From assembly GCA_028284385.1 (NCBI GenBank), contig JANQRT010000073.1:124001-188000 (forward strand): a stretch of 64,000 bases of DNA, in the 5' to 3' direction. The notes under the pieces were generated by a model, which searched no databases, was not told the DNA's origin, and worked only from the letters and a program-made list of their open reading frames with translations. Shown in pieces: positions 44,489 through 52,610 of the stretch. Within the stretch, counting starts at the first letter, position 1, and each line of letters starts with the position of its first letter. The stretch is from Opitutaceae bacterium. Its GTDB lineage: Bacteria; Verrucomicrobiota; Verrucomicrobiia; Opitutales; Opitutaceae. The translations under genes were made by a program, and so were the position numbers.

Positions 44489-45021
44489 TGAATACCTCCC
44501 TGGCAATACGATTCCACGAATTCCGCGCATTTGTTGACTCCGATGGAGATTTGAGCGTTTACGGTACGAGCGGAGATGCCGAGCTTCTTAGCGATCTCTC
44601 TTTGCGGCATTCCATAGACTTTCCGTAGGGTGAAAATCTGGCGACAGCGATCAGGCAGCGCTTGAATTGCCTTGGTAAGAATTTCCAGCTCCTGATTTCG
44701 GGCTACGGTTTCATGCACGTCTGAGGCCTCGTCTAGAAACTCGCAGGTATCGATTGGCACTGTATCTTTTTCGCGACGCGCTTTCGAGGAACGAATCGCA
44801 TTCAAGGCAAGATTTCGCGCGGTAGCGAAAAAGAAGGCTTTAGGAGCGTTTACTGGACCTTTTTCCCGAGCTCGCATCACACGCACGCAAGCGTCTTGGA
44901 TAATATCGTCTATATCGATTCCAGAGGGAAACCGGCTCGTCAGCCACGAACGCAGCATGGCTTCATGCGGTTGGAGATTCTCAACAAACCAGGCACTTTG
45001 TTCTGCATTATCGGGAGGCAT
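44485..45021 (-). CDS. ECF sigma factor, FecI-like
   Basis: 178 residues. Region 2: 'LRSWLTSRFPSGIDIDDIIQ' and 'DACVRVMRAREKGPVNAPKA', then 'FFFATARNLALNAIRSSKAR'. Region 4: 'IQALPDRCRQIFTLRKVYGM', 'PQREIAKKLGISARTVNAQI'. Size and motifs fit FecI-type iron/TonB-linked sigma factors (group ECF05-10). Its stop overlaps the FecR start (ATGA). It directs transcription of the STN receptor operon when FecR signals. Confidence 0.93.
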   Translation of the reverse strand: MPPDNAEQSAWFVENLQPHEAMLRSWLTSRFPSGIDIDDIIQDACVRVMRAREKGPVNAPKAFFFATARNLALNAIRSSKARREKDTVPIDTCEFLDEASDVHETVARNQELEILTKAIQALPDRCRQIFTLRKVYGMPQREIAKKLGISARTVNAQISIGVNKCAEFVESYCQGGIQ

Positions 45022-45222
45022 CGTCTAGCTAAGCGTTACGCTAATATTACTAAGACACGGCATTCATAAAATTAGACTAAGCAGAGGGCAAGATAATCGA
45101 AAGCCGCTCGTTTCCTTGCGAATAAAAAATCTACTCTAGGAACGAAACCAGATTGGAAATTCACCAAGCGATTGAGCCCAAAAATTCTTTGCAAAGTTTC
45201 GTAGCAAAGCGAAGATCGTAAC

Positions 45223-47142
45223 ATGAAATGCGCGACCACTCTGGCAATATTCACCTTACTCCTACTGCAAAACTCGCAAGCCACGGACCATCCGTTCGGA
45301 CGGGAATGGAAAGATCTCGATTCTGCAGCGACAAGTAATTGGTGGGAAAAGGAATTGCCTACCAACTTGGATTGGACCGAGTTTCTAAATGTCCCCCGAG
45401 ACGAGGTGGTGGCCTTTGCCCTCTATACCCATCAAAACGGGATTCTCAAACTCTCCGCCCAATTCTATCCGCTCATGCCGGAAGAACAAAGGCAGGCACG
45501 CCTCGAGGTGAATCGCAAGGGCAAGTGGGAAGAGATCGCGAATGAGGGCATCCTCTATCCAGGCTGGTCCGCTCATTTTCGCGTTGAAGAATGGGATGCC
45601 AGCAAAAACGTACGCTACCGAGTTCGCCATGGAGAAAACGCTGTATTCGAAGGATTAATACGAAAAGATCCTAGCCGGAAAAAGGAAATCGTGGTGGCAT
45701 CGCTGTCCTGCAACGCCAGACATGATCGAGGCGATCGCGAGAGCATCGTGGACAATATAAAAAGACAGGATCCGGATCTGCTCTTTTTCGCTGGCGATCA
45801 AAGCTACGACCATGCCCAGCACACGGCTGCCTGGCTGCTCTGGGGCAAGCAATTCAAGGACATCATCAAGGATCGGCCTGTCGTTACGATTCCCGACGAC
45901 CATGATATTGGACAAGGGAACTTGTGGGGAGAAGGCGGCATCAAGGCCCCGAACCCCAGGGGACATGATGGCGGCTACTACTACCCGGCTTCCTACGTTA
46001 ACATGGTACAGAGATGCCAAACCTGGCACCTTCCAGACGCCTACGATCCTACCTTGATCGAAAGAGACATAACCGTCTACTACACCTCTCTGAACATAGG
46101 AGGCGTGGATTTCGCCATTATAGAGGATCGTAAATTCAAAAGCGGACCCTACGGCAAGATTCCACAGATGGGACCTCGTCCCGACCATATTAATGATCCG
46201 GTCTACGACCGATCAGCAGTAGATCTCCCGGGTCTGAAGCTTCTAGGGGATCGACAACTCTCCTTTCTACGCGAATGGGGTCAGAATTGGACCGACGCCT
46301 CCATGAAAGCGGTTCTTTCCCAGACCAATTTCTGTGGAGCGGTTCATTTGCACGGACGAATGGAGGGTCGTCTGTTGGCCGATCTGGATTGCAATGGCTG
46401 GCCTCAGTCAGGCAGGAATCGGGCCTTGAAGGAGATCCGCCGAGCGAGCGCAGTGCATTTGGCAGGCGATCAACACCTGGCAGTTGTAGTCAAACATGGT
46501 ATCGACGCGTATCGAGATGGACCATACAGCTTTGTTAATCCGGCCATTGTCAATGAAGTCTATGGAAGATGGTGGTGGCCAGAGGACGAGAAGCCAGGTC
46601 CAAATCCCATAGCCAATTCCCCCCTGCCATGGACAGGGGACTACGAGGATGGACTGGGCAATAAGATAACTATGATGGCCTACGCCAATCCCGATGAAAA
46701 TCTGGTCCGTGGAAGAAAGCCTGACGGAGCCATCGTCAATAAGGCCGACGGTTATGGCTTGATTCGATTCGATAAACGAAATCAAGCCATCACCTTCGAA
46801 TGCTGGCCTAGAGTCGTCGATTTGAATAAAGGAGACGAGGGACAATATCCTGGATGGCCGGTCACAGTGAGCATGGAAGACAGCGACGGCAGAGAGCCCA
46901 TTGGATATCTGCCTGAAGTCAAATTTGCGAAGCTGAAGGATCCGGTGATCCAGGTAATTGAAGAGGAATCAGGGGAGATTCTGTACACCAAACGAATCCG
47001 CGGAAAGCGTTTTAACGCGCCGGTGTATTCAAAAGGCGATCACACGATTAAGATAGGAGAGAGCCTACCGGATCGTTTCGAATTTGGAAATGTGAGATTA
47101 GCGAAGCCGGACTCGCCGCCAATTTCGCTGCCACATATGTAA
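45223..47142 (+). CDS. PhoD-like metallophosphatase
   Basis: 639 residues with a signal peptide (cleavage near 'NSQAT'). An N-terminal beta domain (~20-150) is followed by the calcineurin-like PhoD core: 'IVVASLSCNARHDRGDRES', 'PDLLFFAGDQSYDHAQHT', 'VVTIPDDHDIGQGNLWGEGG' and 'AVHLAGDQHLAVVVKHG'. The Asp/His residues of these motifs bind the metal pair. Likely an exported phosphodi- or monoesterase. Divergent from the sigma/FecR operon (201 bp), which suggests co-regulation but does not prove it. Confidence 0.85.
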   Translation: MKCATTLAIFTLLLLQNSQATDHPFGREWKDLDSAATSNWWEKELPTNLDWTEFLNVPRDEVVAFALYTHQNGILKLSAQFYPLMPEEQRQARLEVNRKGKWEEIANEGILYPGWSAHFRVEEWDASKNVRYRVRHGENAVFEGLIRKDPSRKKEIVVASLSCNARHDRGDRESIVDNIKRQDPDLLFFAGDQSYDHAQHTAAWLLWGKQFKDIIKDRPVVTIPDDHDIGQGNLWGEGGIKAPNPRGHDGGYYYPASYVNMVQRCQTWHLPDAYDPTLIERDITVYYTSLNIGGVDFAIIEDRKFKSGPYGKIPQMGPRPDHINDPVYDRSAVDLPGLKLLGDRQLSFLREWGQNWTDASMKAVLSQTNFCGAVHLHGRMEGRLLADLDCNGWPQSGRNRALKEIRRASAVHLAGDQHLAVVVKHGIDAYRDGPYSFVNPAIVNEVYGRWWWPEDEKPGPNPIANSPLPWTGDYEDGLGNKITMMAYANPDENLVRGRKPDGAIVNKADGYGLIRFDKRNQAITFECWPRVVDLNKGDEGQYPGWPVTVSMEDSDGREPIGYLPEVKFAKLKDPVIQVIEEESGEILYTKRIRGKRFNAPVYSKGDHTIKIGESLPDRFEFGNVRLAKPDSPPISLPHM

Positions 47143-47606
47143 AAGAAGTCTGTCCGAAGTGACCTCTCGAAGCAGAGCCGCTTCTTAAAGGCGTTTAATT
47201 CTCATACAGCAAAGCCATTAGAAATCCTCTTAGCTGAAAGACGGTACAGCTTTTCTAGTCGGTTAATCTTTGTAGTTCAATGGCTTCCATTGGGAATATT
47301 CTTTCCGGCAAGCTATGAAAGATTGACCTCATAGACATCAAGCACGGCTCATTTCTGGGTGCTTTTCCAGATTTTAAGGGCGCCTATGCAGGATTTGGGA
47401 AAATGAATTGGAGTATTTTCCGCAAAATACCTCATTTCTAATAACCCTAATAAGAGAGGGTATACTCTTATTAGCATTCAGTGTATACACTTCGTTTTTC
47501 TTAATTCAGTAGGATTTGCTCCGTAGCTTCACGTACCTGCGACAAGCAGAGGTATATACACTTACCCATTAGCTATGGTCAAAAACCCTAATAAAAACTC
47601 ACTCCT
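47143..47606 (+). promoter_or_regulatory. Repeat-rich promoter region of the CheY cluster
   Basis: 464 bp without a gene. A perfect 10-bp inverted repeat CTAATAAGAG / CTCTTATTAG (47447-47474, 8-nt loop AGGGTATA) is followed by the palindrome GTGTATACAC (47481-47490) and a related GTATATACAC near 47551-47560. AACCCTAATAA occurs at 47444-47454 and again just before the ATG at about 47584-47594. Such arrangement suggests one or more regulator sites. Confidence 0.5.
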
Positions 47607-47975
47607 ATGAGCAAAAGGATTATCACCGTAGACGACGCGGCGACCATGCGAAAAATGGTAGGCTTCACCTTAAAAAGTACGGGGCATGAAGTACTTGAAG
47701 CAGCAGATGGCGTTCAAGCGCTTTCGACAATCAAACAGCAGCAGGTCGATCTGGTCATTACCGATGTAAACATGCCCAATATGGACGGGATTGAGCTCAC
47801 CCGCCAAATCAGAACGCTTCCCAACTATCAAAAGACTCCAATCATTCTTCTGACCACGGAATCCGATCCGGGAAAGAAGAACCAAGGAAGAGCGGCTGGA
47901 GCCACGGGATGGATCGTAAAGCCGTTCAACCAGGATCAGCTCCTCTCAATTGTATCCAAAGTACTACCTAACTAG
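47607..47975 (+). CDS. CheY-like response regulator 1
   Basis: 122 residues, single receiver domain. Acid pocket 'ITVDDAATMRKMV' (DD at 9-10), phospho-Asp in 'VDLVITDVNMPNMDGIEL' (~53), Thr/Ser in 'PIILLTTES' and Lys in 'GATGWIVKPFNQDQL'. 'DDAATMRKMV' is the CheY-type N-terminus in chemotaxis systems. The next gene starts 3 bp downstream. Confidence 0.95.
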   Translation: MSKRIITVDDAATMRKMVGFTLKSTGHEVLEAADGVQALSTIKQQQVDLVITDVNMPNMDGIELTRQIRTLPNYQKTPIILLTTESDPGKKNQGRAAGATGWIVKPFNQDQLLSIVSKVLPN

Positions 47976-47978
47976 GCA

Positions 47979-48302
47979 ATGACTGACCCTTTTTCCAAGA
48001 ACCAACTCCAACGCAAGCTGGCCATTCCATTTTCGGAAGCCGCTCGCCCAGAGAATTTCTATCAACCCCGGATAGAAGGAACCGGATGCCAGGACGTCGT
48101 CCAAAACCGAGACAATATTCTGTCACTCAATCGAGTTGAGCAGCATATGGCGACATCCTTTTCGACAACCGAGCCGAATCCTGACGAGACACTGCAAACT
48201 GCCGTGTATTCAAACGGCGAATCCAACTACGGCTTGGTTGTCGAAAGCATCCAGGACAATGCCTTCGTAATCGCAACGCGTATTCAACATCCAAATATGT
48301 AG
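47979..48302 (+). CDS. Stand-alone CheW/CheA-P5-like domain
   Basis: 107 residues. 'LAIPFSEAARPENFYQPRIE' followed by 'GTGCQDVVQNRDNILSLNRV' reads like the regulatory domain of CheA (AIPLSxVARLE...I...G...VVQYRG.I.PLVRL), and 'LQTAVYSNGESNYGLVVESI' like its second half (VVVYS.GGR..GLVVD.I). No kinase core, Hpt or dimer domain is present. It could be a functional mini-CheW or the surviving tail of a deleted cheA; the clean start 3 bp behind cheY and intact frame favour function. Confidence 0.7.
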   Translation: MTDPFSKNQLQRKLAIPFSEAARPENFYQPRIEGTGCQDVVQNRDNILSLNRVEQHMATSFSTTEPNPDETLQTAVYSNGESNYGLVVESIQDNAFVIATRIQHPNM

Positions 48303-48320
48303 TATTAAACCGCTACTTCC

Positions 48321-48686
48321 ATGAAAGCTCTTATCATCGACGACTCACCTATCGCCCGTGGAATCTTGCGATTCATTCTCCAGGCAAACGATATTTCCAC
48401 TTTGGAAGCCAGTAACGGTCAACAAGCTTTGAAAGTGCTCGAAAGCAACGAGGGTCTGGATTGCGCTTTCATTGACTGGCGCATGCCAAAGATGTCTGGA
48501 TACGAATTTATCGAACGCGTGAAAGCGGACGGTCGCTTTACTCACGTCAAGCTTATCATGGTCACGGCCTGCAACATGACCGAAGACATAGCAAAGGTAA
48601 TGAGCATTGGCGTTGATGATATTTTGAACAAGCCGATATCGAAAAAACAAGTCGAAGATATTTTGAAAATACATGGCCTCAACTGA
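48321..48686 (+). CDS. CheY-like response regulator 2
   Basis: 121 residues, single receiver: 'ALIIDDSPIARGILRFIL', phospho-Asp in 'LDCAFIDWRMPKMSGYEF' (~53), 'IMVTACNM', Lys in 'VDDILNKPISKKQVE'. It differs from receiver 1 ('FIDWRMP' subtype), so it is not a recent duplicate. It starts 18 bp after the CheW-like gene and probably belongs to the same operon. Confidence 0.94.
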   Translation: MKALIIDDSPIARGILRFILQANDISTLEASNGQQALKVLESNEGLDCAFIDWRMPKMSGYEFIERVKADGRFTHVKLIMVTACNMTEDIAKVMSIGVDDILNKPISKKQVEDILKIHGLN

Positions 48687-48832
48687 ATCAGGCGCAACAA
48701 GTCTCCTGCCAGACGGACAGCTTATTGAGGGGGCGACTGAGAGCACGACCGAACGTAATGGCTATTGAAAGGTTGGCGGAGACCGCGCCTGCAATGCCAT
48801 CTATATCGAAAATCAAACTAGATTCACCTTAA

Positions 48833-50809
48833 ATGAAACGAATATCTGGATACTTCGCGACATTTGCGAAGCGTCTTGTCGCCATAGGAAATCGATGGCG
48901 GAGCGCGCTTGCTGATAGATGCCAGTCAGTCGTTTCATTAAAAACCGGAATGGATCGTAACCATTCCATTGGGACTATCATCGAAACGGTATCAAAGAAT
49001 AAGAATGACCTCTCGAATACGACGACCGAATTCGAAAGAAGATTCATGGCTATTTTGCAGTCTCTGGAAAACTTGGAGGAAATAAGCTCTAAACTCATTA
49101 AGCAGAGCGAAACATTGCTTTCCTTAACTGAAAGCGAAGAAAATCCAGCTCTAAGCGTGAACCGTTGCCTGAAGCCTTCTCTTGAGTTTATTGACGGTTC
49201 AAGCGAGCGTCTGGAATCCATGGTATCCGAATTGGCCAACGATAAACAGAAAATCGGGCAAACATTGTCCTTCAGAAATAAACTCGATCAGACCTTTAGC
49301 GAACTCAACTACCTTCGAACGCTTTTCCGAGTAGAGTCGGCCCCCCTAGATCCGAATTCGCAGACCATGTTCAACGCGCTCATAGAGGAAATCTACAGTC
49401 TCCAACAGGATGTGGCGAAGATTTTTACCGAAAAATTCGAACAACTAGCGGGTCACCAGAAAACGGTTACACAATTAATCGAGAAACTAGACATTCAATC
49501 AGCCGATCTCATGGCAAAGGCCAGAGAAAAGCGTAGAAAACTGAAGGACGCTCTCGATTCGCAAAAGCGCAATCTTAAGCAAAGTCTAAACTCGAATGCC
49601 CAACTCAACGCCCAGTTTCGAAAAATTGGAGACGCTATAGGCCAGGCTATTGTCGCGCTTCAGTCCCAGGACATCATCAACCAAAAACTGGAGCACATAT
49701 TCGAAATTTCCCAGGATGTAAAAGATCGCTGCAGCCTTTTGCCCGAAGCTTCTTCCAAAGCGAAGCGATGCGAGGAACTGAGATTCATAGAATACGCTTC
49801 AATTATCATTATAAACCAAATACGAGCTATCAAAAAGGAACTGGCAGGAGCAGAGCGTAGCATCGGCGAAAATCTGAGCTATATTACCACTGCAATCCTA
49901 TCCATTTCCAACGCAAGCCAATCGACAAGCGACCAGCCCGCGGATAGGGACAAGCGCCACGAATTGGCTAAAGCTCTTGATGACGCGGTGTCGATTGCCA
50001 GCCAGACCGAGCGGATAGTCGAAAACGGATTTTCAGAGATCCAACCCGTTCGAGGGATGGCTTCCGACGTTACCAGCATCATTTTTGGCCTGTCTTCCCA
50101 ACTCCATTTGATTGGATTAAATGCCGAAATGCATGCAGGGCAAATGAATGGCTGCTACGGGCTTAAAACCCTTTCAGCCAATACCAGTCGCGTTTCCATC
50201 GAAACGAAATCGCTTTGCCGAAACGTGTCGTCCGAACTGGATGTTCTCGTGAAAAGCCTTAACCACAATGTGAACGAATTCGAGACGCTTCTGCAGGAAG
50301 CTAAAAAGGACCGAGCGAGACTAGATGTTGAATGCCCCAGCCAAAAAGAGAATTTGAAAATATTTGAAAGCCAGTACCAAGCAGCAGAACAAGCGATTAA
50401 GGACCATATTGAAGAATTGAATACTTCTATAAATCTTACTCAGAGCGACTTGGATTTAAAGCGACTGATGATAGAGGATCTCGAGAGGTTGGATAATAAT
50501 CTCGTCCTCCTTTCCAACGAGGCCAAACGTCAAGCGGATCTCATCAACACTCAAGTAAATATACCCGAAGTTATGGATTCTCTCCTAGACCGATATACGA
50601 TGCAGTCCGAAAAGGCCATTCACCTGCGGAGTCTGGGTATTGAAAGCTTCCAGTCGGAATCGGAATCCGAACTCAGCGGGATAACCGAATTCTCTCCACC
50701 AACCGACACTTTGGAGAATTCGCGAATAGACGGCGATTGGGAAGATAAAACTGAAGACTCGAGCAAAGCGAGGACGGCAGAACTCGGGAACAACGTCGAT
50801 TTGTTTTAG
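48833..50809 (+). CDS. Soluble coiled-coil protein with degenerate MCP tip and CheZ-like motif
   Basis: 658 residues, no membrane segment except possibly a weak N-terminal stretch; nearly all helical with heptads. Near 270-288: 'IVALQSQDIINQKLEHI', where Asp280-x3-Gln284 matches the catalytic D-x3-Q of CheZ ('DLTGQ' in E. coli). Near 420-462: 'FGLSSQLHLIGLNAEMHAGQ' then 'LKTLSANTSRVSIETKSL', aligning with the MCP tip (FQTNLLALNAAVEAARAGE...) but lacking its conserved Arg-Ala-Gly-Glu. It lies 146 bp after CheY 2. Best reading: cytosolic receptor-like scaffold or CheY phosphatase. Confidence 0.6.
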   Translation: MKRISGYFATFAKRLVAIGNRWRSALADRCQSVVSLKTGMDRNHSIGTIIETVSKNKNDLSNTTTEFERRFMAILQSLENLEEISSKLIKQSETLLSLTESEENPALSVNRCLKPSLEFIDGSSERLESMVSELANDKQKIGQTLSFRNKLDQTFSELNYLRTLFRVESAPLDPNSQTMFNALIEEIYSLQQDVAKIFTEKFEQLAGHQKTVTQLIEKLDIQSADLMAKAREKRRKLKDALDSQKRNLKQSLNSNAQLNAQFRKIGDAIGQAIVALQSQDIINQKLEHIFEISQDVKDRCSLLPEASSKAKRCEELRFIEYASIIIINQIRAIKKELAGAERSIGENLSYITTAILSISNASQSTSDQPADRDKRHELAKALDDAVSIASQTERIVENGFSEIQPVRGMASDVTSIIFGLSSQLHLIGLNAEMHAGQMNGCYGLKTLSANTSRVSIETKSLCRNVSSELDVLVKSLNHNVNEFETLLQEAKKDRARLDVECPSQKENLKIFESQYQAAEQAIKDHIEELNTSINLTQSDLDLKRLMIEDLERLDNNLVLLSNEAKRQADLINTQVNIPEVMDSLLDRYTMQSEKAIHLRSLGIESFQSESESELSGITEFSPPTDTLENSRIDGDWEDKTEDSSKARTAELGNNVDLF

Positions 50810-50820
50810 CAGTACAGCAG

Positions 50821-51582
50821 CTATCTTAGGAGAGTTACTCCACCATCGATATCGTAAGCCGAACCCGTGATAAAAGAAGCGTCGTCGCTGCAGAGAAAAG
50901 CGGCAAGCGCCGCGATTTCTTTAGGCTCGCCCATTCTTCCGATCGGCTGGTATTCGGAAAGTTCTGACAAATATTCCTCTCTTCTGTCCGAGTAGTGCTC
51001 ATCCACAAAGCCCTCTAAGAGAGGCGTTCGAATCCTGGCCGGGCAAATGCAATTGCAGCGAATGCCATGCCGCACGTAATCGCGAGCGACGGAAAGGGTC
51101 ATCGATAAAACAGCCCCCTTGCTCATCGAATAGGCGAATCGATCATGTATCCCTAATTTGCTGACAATGGAAGCCATGTTTAGAATCACGCCTCTCCCCT
51201 GCTCTTTCATTCTAGGAACGATAGCGTGAAGACAATAATAGACCCCTTTCACGTTGATTCGATAAACGCGATCCATCTCCTCTGAAGTAATCGCCTCCAC
51301 ATTGCCAATTGAAGAAACCGCCGCGTTATTCACCAGAATATCAATACGCTCGATTGAATCGATGGCCGCTTGGACGCTTTCCGGTGAAGCTACATCAACC
51401 TGGGCAAACTCCCCCCGGCCACCAGATTCACCGATTTCATCAGCTACTTTCCGGCCGGCATCCGTATCCAAGTCCAGAACATGCACCCAAGCTCCTTCGT
51501 TGGCAAAACGCTGAGCCATGGCCTTGCCAATACCTGAACCTCCGCCCGTTATGAGAGCGACTTTGTCTTTCAGTCGATTCAT
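50821..51582 (-). CDS. SDR-family oxidoreductase
   Basis: 253 residues: NAD(P) loop 'ALITGGGSGIGKAMAQRF', Asp after beta-2 ('HVLDLDTDAG') favouring NAD, 'ILVNNAAVSS', catalytic Ser in 'ILNMASIVSK', Tyr-x3-Lys in 'RFAYSMSKGAVL', and C-terminal 'SFITGSAYDIDGGVTLLR'. Classical cytosolic SDR of the sugar/steroid alcohol type. Substrate unknown; faces away from the second SDR. Confidence 0.93.
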   Translation of the reverse strand: MNRLKDKVALITGGGSGIGKAMAQRFANEGAWVHVLDLDTDAGRKVADEIGESGGRGEFAQVDVASPESVQAAIDSIERIDILVNNAAVSSIGNVEAITSEEMDRVYRINVKGVYYCLHAIVPRMKEQGRGVILNMASIVSKLGIHDRFAYSMSKGAVLSMTLSVARDYVRHGIRCNCICPARIRTPLLEGFVDEHYSDRREEYLSELSEYQPIGRMGEPKEIAALAAFLCSDDASFITGSAYDIDGGVTLLR

Positions 51583-51801
51583 GGAGGCAAAGCAATCAAC
51601 TTCATTTTACGATCGCAAGCCTTCGCTGCGCGGCAAATGAATGAATCGACCCTACTTCAGTTCATGCAAGGGAGATGTTGATCTATTGAAGCCATTCGGA
51701 TTACATTTTCGCGACAAGATGATAAAACCGAGACCGCAGATTCGATTTCTCTGCGAAACGAGTTACCTGAACATTTCAAAATCAAATCGCCAAAAGCAGT
51801 T

Positions 51802-52584
51802 ATGAAGAATCCTAACGATCTCGATGGAAAAACAGCCTTAGTAACCGGAGCAGCTGAGGGAATCGGCCATGCCATCGCTACCGCCCTTGCGCAAGCTGGA
51901 GCCACCGTGGAGATGGGAGACATTAACGAACCCCTTTTGGATGAATCCCAAAACGCGTTCGAAAAAAATGGATACAAAGTCTTTGCTTCACGCTGCGATG
52001 TATCAGATACGGATTCCGTAAACACTTGGATCGATGCCTGCCTGAACCGCCAGCCAAGGATCGACATCCTAGTCAACAACGCTGGCATTGGTCTTGGTAA
52101 AGACATTCGCGAAATGACAGACGATGAATGGAACCACCTTTTTAATGTAAACCTGACCTCCATCTTCCGAACCATTCGTAAAGTCCTGCCAACCATGCTA
52201 GAACAAGGCTCCGGGAGCGTCATCAACATTGGATCCGTCCAAGGTCTTCGCAGCTTCGACGATTGGACCGCTTATGCCGCAACCAAAGGCGGACTGCAAT
52301 CCATGACGCGACAGCTGGCCGGCCAATTTGGCAATCGAAACGTACGTTTCAACACCATTTCCCCTGGAGGCATCAATACGCCCCTCAACAAGCGAAGAGC
52401 TCAGGAAGAGGGAGAGGCCTTTGTGACAGCGACCACTAATCTACATGCTATGCGACGCTTTGGAGAACCAGAGGAAATTGCCCAGGCAGCTCTCTTCCTC
52501 GCTTCAGACGCCGCTTCATTCGTCACTGGGCACGATCTTCTCGTCGATGGAGGGCTTGCTGCCTTGCCTCGCTATTTCGAATAG
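51802..52584 (+). CDS. SDR-family oxidoreductase
   Basis: 260 residues: 'ALVTGAAEGIGHAIATAL', Asp in 'VEMGDINEPL', 'ILVNNAGIGLG', catalytic 'VINIGSVQGLRS', Tyr-x3-Lys in 'TAYAATKGGLQSM', and 'SFVTGHDLLVDGGLAALPRY'. It resembles gluconate 5-dehydrogenase-like SDRs. Divergent from the SDR at 50821-51582 with 219 bp between; the pair may act in one sugar-acid pathway, but this is only positional. Confidence 0.93.
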   Translation: MKNPNDLDGKTALVTGAAEGIGHAIATALAQAGATVEMGDINEPLLDESQNAFEKNGYKVFASRCDVSDTDSVNTWIDACLNRQPRIDILVNNAGIGLGKDIREMTDDEWNHLFNVNLTSIFRTIRKVLPTMLEQGSGSVINIGSVQGLRSFDDWTAYAATKGGLQSMTRQLAGQFGNRNVRFNTISPGGINTPLNKRRAQEEGEAFVTATTNLHAMRRFGEPEEIAQAALFLASDAASFVTGHDLLVDGGLAALPRYFE

Positions 52585-52610
52585 AGATCCGCTAGCATTC
52601 GATCTTCAGA

